From the NCBI RefSeq assembly GCF_014203395.1, contig NZ_JACHIW010000001.1, positions 4,943,501-5,007,500 of the forward strand: a stretch of DNA of 64,000 nt, read 5' to 3'. This document shows positions 59,624 to 64,000 of the stretch, piece by piece; within the stretch, counting starts at the first letter, position 1; the number at the start of each line of letters is the position of its first letter. A program made the position numbers and the translations under genes. The notes beneath the pieces are model-generated. The model worked only from the letters and a program-made list of their open reading frames with translations. It ran no database searches and had not been told where the DNA came from. The stretch comes from Saccharopolyspora phatthalungensis (GTDB lineage Bacteria; Actinomycetota; Actinomycetes; Mycobacteriales; Pseudonocardiaceae).

Positions 59624-61030
59624 ATGAGCAAACCAACCGCCGACGCCGCGATCGATGTCGACGTGGTCATCGTCGGAGGCGGCCCGGCCGGGATCGCCGC
59701 CGCCCGCCAGTTGCGCAACCACCAGATCCTTCTGCTGGAGGAGACCGATCGCCTGGGCGGACGGCTCAAGTCCGAGCCCCGCGGCCGCTACTGGATCAAC
59801 CTCGGCGGCCACCTGTTCCCGGGGGAGGGCTCCCACACCCAAGAGATCATCGGCGACCTCGGCCTGCGGACCATCGAAATCCCCGGCATCAAGTTCGCCC
59901 TGGGTTTCGCCGGGAAGTTGCGGCGCAACAAGCGCGTCGAGACCTATCCGCTCACCCTTCGCTTGACCCTGAGAGAACGAGCAAGCATGGTCAAAGTCGG
60001 CCTCACGATTCTCCGTGCCGTGCGCGGCTGGCACCGGGCGATGAAGCCCCGCACCGGCGAGACCGAGGCCCAGCGGCGAGATCGAGTTGCCCAGTACCTG
60101 GCCGACCGCACGTTCCGCGACTTGATCGGGAAGCCGCCCGAGCGTGTCGACGCGATCTTCCGCTCCGCCGCCCGGCGCGCTGCCTCGGAGATCGATGAGC
60201 AAAGCGCCGGGGTCGGTGTGTCCCTTTTCGGCGCGGTGTGGAGCGGCAACAAGAGCTCGATGGCCCTCAACCTCGACGGCGGCTCCGGCCGGTTGGGCGA
60301 GGCCGCCGCAGCCGACCTCGGAACCGCGGTCTCCTACCACTCGCGGGTCGTTCGAATTGCGCCAGACGGCGACACAGTCCTGGTCGACTACGTCAAGGGC
60401 GACCAGAAGTCCACCATCCGCGCCCGTCAGGTCGTGATGGCGGTGCCCGCCCCGGTGGCGCACCGAGTGGTCGAGGGCTTGCCGGCTGACGTCCACCGCG
60501 TACTCGGTGAGGTCACCTACGGGCCGTTTCTCACCATGGGGGTGCTCACGGACGAGACCGGCCCCATGCCCTACGACGACATCTACGCCATGACCACGCC
60601 CGATGCGTCCTTCGACATGCTCTTTAACCACGCTAACCCGCTGCGCCGCGGCACCCGTCAACCTGGCGGGAGCCTGATGGTCTACTCAGGCGGTGCCCCC
60701 GCCGCCGAGCTGATGACGAAAACGGATCAGGAGGTGGCCGAGATCTACCTCGCCGACCTGTACCGGCTCTTCCCACGGCTGCGGGAGGCCGTCAAGGAGA
60801 CGATCGTCCAACGCTGGGAACTGGGCAACGTCTACCGTCGGTCGAACATGGACTTCTCGCCGATGCTGCGCTATTGCCAGCGAACCGACACCTCGATCCA
60901 CTTCTGCGGAGACTGGTTCGCCGAACTCGGCAATATGGAGATTGCCGCGGGCTCCGCGATCGAGGCCGCGGCACGCGTCGATCGACGCCTCCGATGTCAA
61001 CGTTCGTCGGCATCGTCCGACGCCGGCTGA
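59624..61030 (+). CDS. FAD-dependent amine oxidase-like flavoprotein 2
   Basis: 468 aa from the ATG at 59624 (AAGGAG 9 nt upstream; ATG 59618 and GTG 59600 also possible). Same architecture as the 50622 protein: VIVGGGPAGIAAARQLRN, LGGRLKSEPRGRYWINLGG, HLFPGEGSHT, GVGVSLFGAVWSGNK, CGDWFAELGNMEIAAGSAIE. The pair flank the transport/lyase block, suggesting old duplication with different substrates or a heterodimer. Its end overlaps the convergent GntR gene by 34 bp. Confidence 0.88.
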   Translation: MSKPTADAAIDVDVVIVGGGPAGIAAARQLRNHQILLLEETDRLGGRLKSEPRGRYWINLGGHLFPGEGSHTQEIIGDLGLRTIEIPGIKFALGFAGKLRRNKRVETYPLTLRLTLRERASMVKVGLTILRAVRGWHRAMKPRTGETEAQRRDRVAQYLADRTFRDLIGKPPERVDAIFRSAARRAASEIDEQSAGVGVSLFGAVWSGNKSSMALNLDGGSGRLGEAAAADLGTAVSYHSRVVRIAPDGDTVLVDYVKGDQKSTIRARQVVMAVPAPVAHRVVEGLPADVHRVLGEVTYGPFLTMGVLTDETGPMPYDDIYAMTTPDASFDMLFNHANPLRRGTRQPGGSLMVYSGGAPAAELMTKTDQEVAEIYLADLYRLFPRLREAVKETIVQRWELGNVYRRSNMDFSPMLRYCQRTDTSIHFCGDWFAELGNMEIAAGSAIEAAARVDRRLRCQRSSASSDAG

Positions 61031-61725
61031 CCACCCTCGCCCGACCATTCATGGGTGATGTGGCCGAGATGCACCGACATCAGCTGCTCGGTCTTCGCGG
61101 TGTCGCCGGACTGCATGGCCGCGATGATCTCGAGGTGCTCCTTCGCCGACGCGATCAGTTGGCCCTGCTCGTTCAGTCCCTTAAGCCCGAACAAACGGGT
61201 GTGGTCACGTAGCGTGCCGACCATCTTGGTCAGACGCGCGTTACCGGCCAGCCCGATCAGACCCAGGTGGAAGTCGCGATCCCGCTCCAGATAGCCGGTG
61301 ATGTCACCTTCGTGGGCGGCGTCGACGATCTCCTGGGCGATTCCGGCGTAGGGCGCCAGGTCGAGCTCAGCGTGCCGGCTCGCCACCTCGACCATGGTGG
61401 GCACCTCAAGGAGGATCCGGATCCGCTGGATCTCTTCGAGCTCGCTGGCCGAAATGGGCACGACCTGGTAGCCACGGTTGCGCACGGGCACCATGAGTCC
61501 CTCGTTCACCAGCGTCAGCATCGCCTCCCGGACCGGCGAACTCGAGACCCCGAGCTGGGAGGCCAAAGCCGCCGCCGAATAGATCTCGCCCGGCTGGATC
61601 TCGCCACTGACCATCGCTTGACGCAACACGGCCAGAGCCTGCTCACTCAGCGACAAACGCTGCATGCTCGTCGACGTGGCCGCGATCTTGCCGCCGTCTG
61701 TCCTGCCCGGCCGTTGCTCCGCCAT
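60997..61725 (-). CDS. GntR family transcriptional regulator, FCD (FadR) type
   Basis: 242 aa. Winged HTH at about residues 35-90 (ALAVLRQAMVSGEIQPGEIY, LASQLGVSSSPVREAML, NRGYQVVPIS). C-terminal all-helical FCD ligand domain with metal-type His residues (RDRDFHLGLIGLAGN, RDHTRLFG, AKEHLEIIAAM, SVHLGHITHEW). The most likely regulator of the whole 49.5-61.0 kb set. Candidate operator 65 bp upstream of its start suggests autoregulation. Confidence 0.92.
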   Translation of the reverse strand: MAEQRPGRTDGGKIAATSTSMQRLSLSEQALAVLRQAMVSGEIQPGEIYSAAALASQLGVSSSPVREAMLTLVNEGLMVPVRNRGYQVVPISASELEEIQRIRILLEVPTMVEVASRHAELDLAPYAGIAQEIVDAAHEGDITGYLERDRDFHLGLIGLAGNARLTKMVGTLRDHTRLFGLKGLNEQGQLIASAKEHLEIIAAMQSGDTAKTEQLMSVHLGHITHEWSGEGGQPASDDADER

Positions 61726-61789
61726 GTCCGCCTCCTGCTCTCATGTCGCCCATCAGGCGAACCGCGTCCGCTTGGACACCCCGTTCTAA

Positions 61790-61803
61790 GTAGAATGTTA
61801 CCG
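61790..61803 (+). promoter_or_regulatory. GntR operator candidate, site D (regulator promoter)
   Basis: GTAGA-AT-GTTACCG upstream of the gntR gene. With sites A-C the consensus is GTAR-N4-TTACCG. Confidence 0.6.
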
Positions 61804-61811
61804 ACTACCAA

Positions 61812-61997
61812 CCCGGGTATCTCATGCAGGGAGCCGTGCCGTACGCACACCGCGACAACCTCATGCCGCAGTCGCAGGATGTCGGGGTCATAGCCGAGCA
61901 CCCGAGACGGGTCAGCGAGCAACTTCTCGAATGCTGCGGCCGCTCCCGCCTGATCCTCCGCGTGACCCCGCCAGCAGGCGAAGTTGTGGCGGGTAAC
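61812..61997 (-). pseudogene. TPR-repeat fragment
   Basis: VTRHNFACWRGHAEDQAGAA, AAFEKLLADPSRVLGYDPDI, RLRHEVVAVCVRHG matches one and a half units of the TPR repeats common in actinomycete NB-ARC/TPR signalling proteins (their 'tRhnlAxwrGxagdxagA' signature). Both ends are cut. Nothing else is recognisable between 61726 and 62451. Confidence 0.55.
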
Positions 61998-62451
61998 ACC
62001 TGTTTGTCGCCCGCTTTCACCTGGGCGCAACCCGCGATATCCCAGATTTCCCCGCCGGTGCAATACACCAGTCGGCGGAATCAATTTCGGCCGAGGTCTC
62101 GGCTGGCCGCAGCAATATCACTGGGCCGAACAAGCGGATTCGCGTACTTCGCAACAAAACCCAGGACGAAAGGTCCTATGATACGCATGAGCGTCGATGT
62201 TGGGGGGTGCTCAAACTGCGGACCAGGTCTAGCGGCCCGTGGGGAGAATCGTTGGGCACGACTGACGAGAACGTGCGCGTGAAGCAGGCGCAGCAGGTGA
62301 CCAAAGCACTCACCAGGTCCGCTGCCGAGGCGCCGAACGCTATCAGCGAACCGTGTTCATCCTGGTCGCTCCGCAGGCGGCGACGCCGGCCCACGACAGC
62401 AAGTAGATCTCAGAAATTTAATGGGCTTTCGTGATTTCGAGGTGATGATGC

Positions 62452-63600
62452 GTGACAAATCCGTTGGTGGCCGACCGCGTGGACTCCACGACGGGGTTCA
62501 GCGGGGTGCCGATTCTGGAGTCCGTGGATGAGACGAAGAAGGCCCTCGAGTCCGGGGACTGGGCATCTGGTGTCCTAGGTGCGGCAGTGACGGGTCTGGA
62601 TGCGCTGGGCATGGCGTTGGATCCGTTCGGTTCGATCCTCGCCGCTGGTGTCGGCTGGTTGATGGAGCATGTTGGCCCGTTGTCGGATGCGTTGGATTCG
62701 TTGACCGGTGATCCGGATGAGATCAAGGCGCATTCGGAGACCTGGAAGAACGTCGGCGACGAACTGGCCGCGATTAACACCGAGATGGCGGATCTGGTCA
62801 ACAGTGACACCGCCAGCTGGATTGGTGAGGCTGGGGATGCCTACCGGGCGCGGAGCGGGGATACCGGAAAACTCCTCGAAGCCGCGCAGAAAGGGGCTGA
62901 AGGTGCGTCGAGCGGGATCGGTACGGCGGGGGAAGTCGTCGCGGCGGTTCGGACGCTCGTCCGCGATATCATCGCGGAGCTCGTAGGCCGCCTCGTTTCG
63001 TGGGCGTTGCAGGTGCTCGCCACCGCGGGGATCGCTATGACGTGGGTCGTGCCGCAGGTGGCCGCTGCGGTGGCCAAGGTCGCGGCGAAGATCGCCGATA
63101 TCACGATGAAGCTCGTCAAGGCCCTCAAGGCGCTGGCTCCGATGCTGAAGAAGCTCGGCAGCTCCTTCCGCGATGCGAAGAAGGCCCTCGACAAGATCAA
63201 GGCCGACAGCGGGAAGAACAGCGGCCCGAAGCCACCCCCGAACCGCCCGCCCAAGAACGACGGCCCGAACTCCAGGGGTCCGCAGGGCGGTGAGACAACG
63301 CGCGGAGGACGGCCCGAGCCCAAACCGAACCCGCCGAGGATCAATATCCAAGATTACAACAAGGCGAAAACTATCCTGGCCGACATCGGCAGCATGACCG
63401 CGAGGAAGTCGCACGTGAAGCACGACAAGGACAGTGCGCCGAGTAACCACGGGGCATCCTTGCTGGCCGCGGCACGGGATGAGTTCCAGCAGCAAGGCAA
63501 GAATGCGGGTCTTCCGAAGCACACGTACAACGGGATGACGAAAGAACAATACGACGCGATCCATCGTGCCGCGGAAACCATGGGCATCTCGAAGTGGTGA
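62452..63600 (+). CDS. WXG100-type secreted protein with basic C-terminal region
   Basis: 382 aa, GTG start behind GAGGTGATG. Residues about 85-160 hold an ESX-like helical hairpin with Trp-Ile-Gly (SDTASWIGEAGDAYRARSG). Then a hydrophobic/helical part (VSWALQVLATAGIAMTWVVP), a Lys-rich helix (MLKKLGSSFRDAKKALDKIK), a Pro/Asn/Gly linker (about 255-300) and a 70-aa C-terminal domain (KSHVKHDKDSAPSNHG, DEFQQQGKNAGLPKHTYNGM). Layout of a small type VII secreted toxin-like protein. The C-terminal domain is not recognised. No immunity gene is evident downstream. Confidence 0.75.
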   Translation: MTNPLVADRVDSTTGFSGVPILESVDETKKALESGDWASGVLGAAVTGLDALGMALDPFGSILAAGVGWLMEHVGPLSDALDSLTGDPDEIKAHSETWKNVGDELAAINTEMADLVNSDTASWIGEAGDAYRARSGDTGKLLEAAQKGAEGASSGIGTAGEVVAAVRTLVRDIIAELVGRLVSWALQVLATAGIAMTWVVPQVAAAVAKVAAKIADITMKLVKALKALAPMLKKLGSSFRDAKKALDKIKADSGKNSGPKPPPNRPPKNDGPNSRGPQGGETTRGGRPEPKPNPPRINIQDYNKAKTILADIGSMTARKSHVKHDKDSAPSNHGASLLAAARDEFQQQGKNAGLPKHTYNGMTKEQYDAIHRAAETMGISKW

Positions 63601-63714
63601 CTCCGCTAGCCTTACCCGAGGGGGCAGCACGCTTCGTTGAAACCGAGGACCCTGCGTAAGCCACGTCAGGCCATGTCGCCCATCAAGAGTGGCGGGCGAC
63701 ATGAAACGCGGGGG

Positions 63715-64000
63715 TCACCGAGCTGACAGTCGAGCCCAGTGGGCTTCGGCGTGGTCCAATGCCTCCCGGATTCGTTGGGCCTCTCTGCTGCCCGTGGTCG
63801 GGAGCCGCAGCAGTGGCATCTGGTATGCGCGAAGGATCTCGTTCTTAACGAGGTCTCGTTTCAGCTGGGCCGGGTTGTTCTCGTGGAAGGCGAAGCCGTC
63901 GACTTCGATGGCCAGCAGCGGCTGGTTAGTCACCCGGTTGTATACGACGAAGTCGACCGACGCTCGATTTCTCACGTAGGCCAGCTGCTCCGGCGTGAGC
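63715..64000 (-). CDS. DUF2726-like nuclease-fold protein, C-terminal part (runs off right edge)
   Basis: The frame is open to the window end, so the true start lies outside. Visible: ASVDFVVYNRVTNQPLLAIE, VDGFAFHENN, LKRDLVKNEILRAYQMPLLR. The pattern D-(x)n-E-V-D-G-x-x-F-H followed by a Lys-rich helix and 'PLLRLPT' is that of DUF2726, a PD-(D/E)xK-like endonuclease fold. The C-terminus is complete at 63715. Confidence 0.7.
   Translation of the reverse strand, partial: LTPEQLAYVRNRASVDFVVYNRVTNQPLLAIEVDGFAFHENNPAQLKRDLVKNEILRAYQMPLLRLPTTGSREAQRIREALDHAEAHWARLSAR

Overview
The window is GC-rich DNA with actinomycete codon use, GTG/TTG starts and many 4-nt GTGA/ATGA gene overlaps. The WXG100/CpnT-like proteins, PucR-type regulator, GYD protein and DUF488 protein fit a filamentous actinomycete, most likely of the Pseudonocardiales. 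That placement is inferred from gene content. No phage genes or intact transposases were seen; the only mobile trace is a doubtful transposase tail. No tRNA, rRNA or CRISPR was found.

Layout. 0-1 kb: a Crp/Fnr regulator and the start of a gene leaving the left edge. 1.3-10.5 kb: one 3082-aa protein with a CpnT/WXG100-like N-terminus and about 20 tandem 60-aa helix-turn-helix-like repeats, ending in a broken 3' end. 10.8-14.8 kb: MFS transporter, CaiB-type CoA-transferase under a clean palindrome, TetR regulator. 14.9-21.3 kb: a gene graveyard (two broken MFS genes, M24 peptidase stub, internally deleted FMN hydroxyacid dehydrogenase, methyltransferase tail) with a few intact genes between (ACS-type MFS, DUF488, DivIVA-like coiled coil, GYD). 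21.7-28.4 kb: DHA2 MFS pump, then a reverse-strand operon of ABC ATPase, permease and a secreted beta-propeller/phosphoesterase.

29-35 kb: a PucR-type regulator, two tiny ORFs, and a three-gene ABC transporter operon flanked by about 560-bp direct repeats. Each repeat carries a small secreted four-cysteine protein gene; the first copy has a 1-nt deletion. 35.6-40.3 kb: more truncated catabolic genes (MHS permease, acyl-CoA dehydrogenase fused to a CoA-transferase), then two SDR genes divergent from a TetR gene across a palindrome. 40.7-42.7 kb: a small secreted protein, then a 26-aa RiPP precursor ending AWYGWY directly followed by a cytochrome P450. This is an atropopeptide (tryptorubin-type) cluster. 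42.9-47 kb: class III aminotransferase, broken GNAT gene, hypothetical genes, Rieske/ferredoxin-reductase and SDR/MaoC remnants. 47.2-49.3 kb: molybdopterin oxidoreductase fused to a cytochrome b-type membrane domain.

49.5-61.7 kb: a coherent catabolic gene set with a proline racemase-family epimerase, two paralogous FAD oxidases, a polar amino-acid ABC transporter, an aldehyde dehydrogenase, two DHDPS-family lyases, an enolase-superfamily enzyme and a convergent GntR/FCD regulator. The motif GTAR-N4-TTACCG occurs in front of four of its transcription units, including the regulator, so it is the likely GntR operator. The set resembles proline / hydroxyproline (or betaine) degradation to 2-oxoglutarate. 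62.4-64 kb: a WXG100-type protein with a basic tail, and a DUF2726-like gene leaving the right edge.
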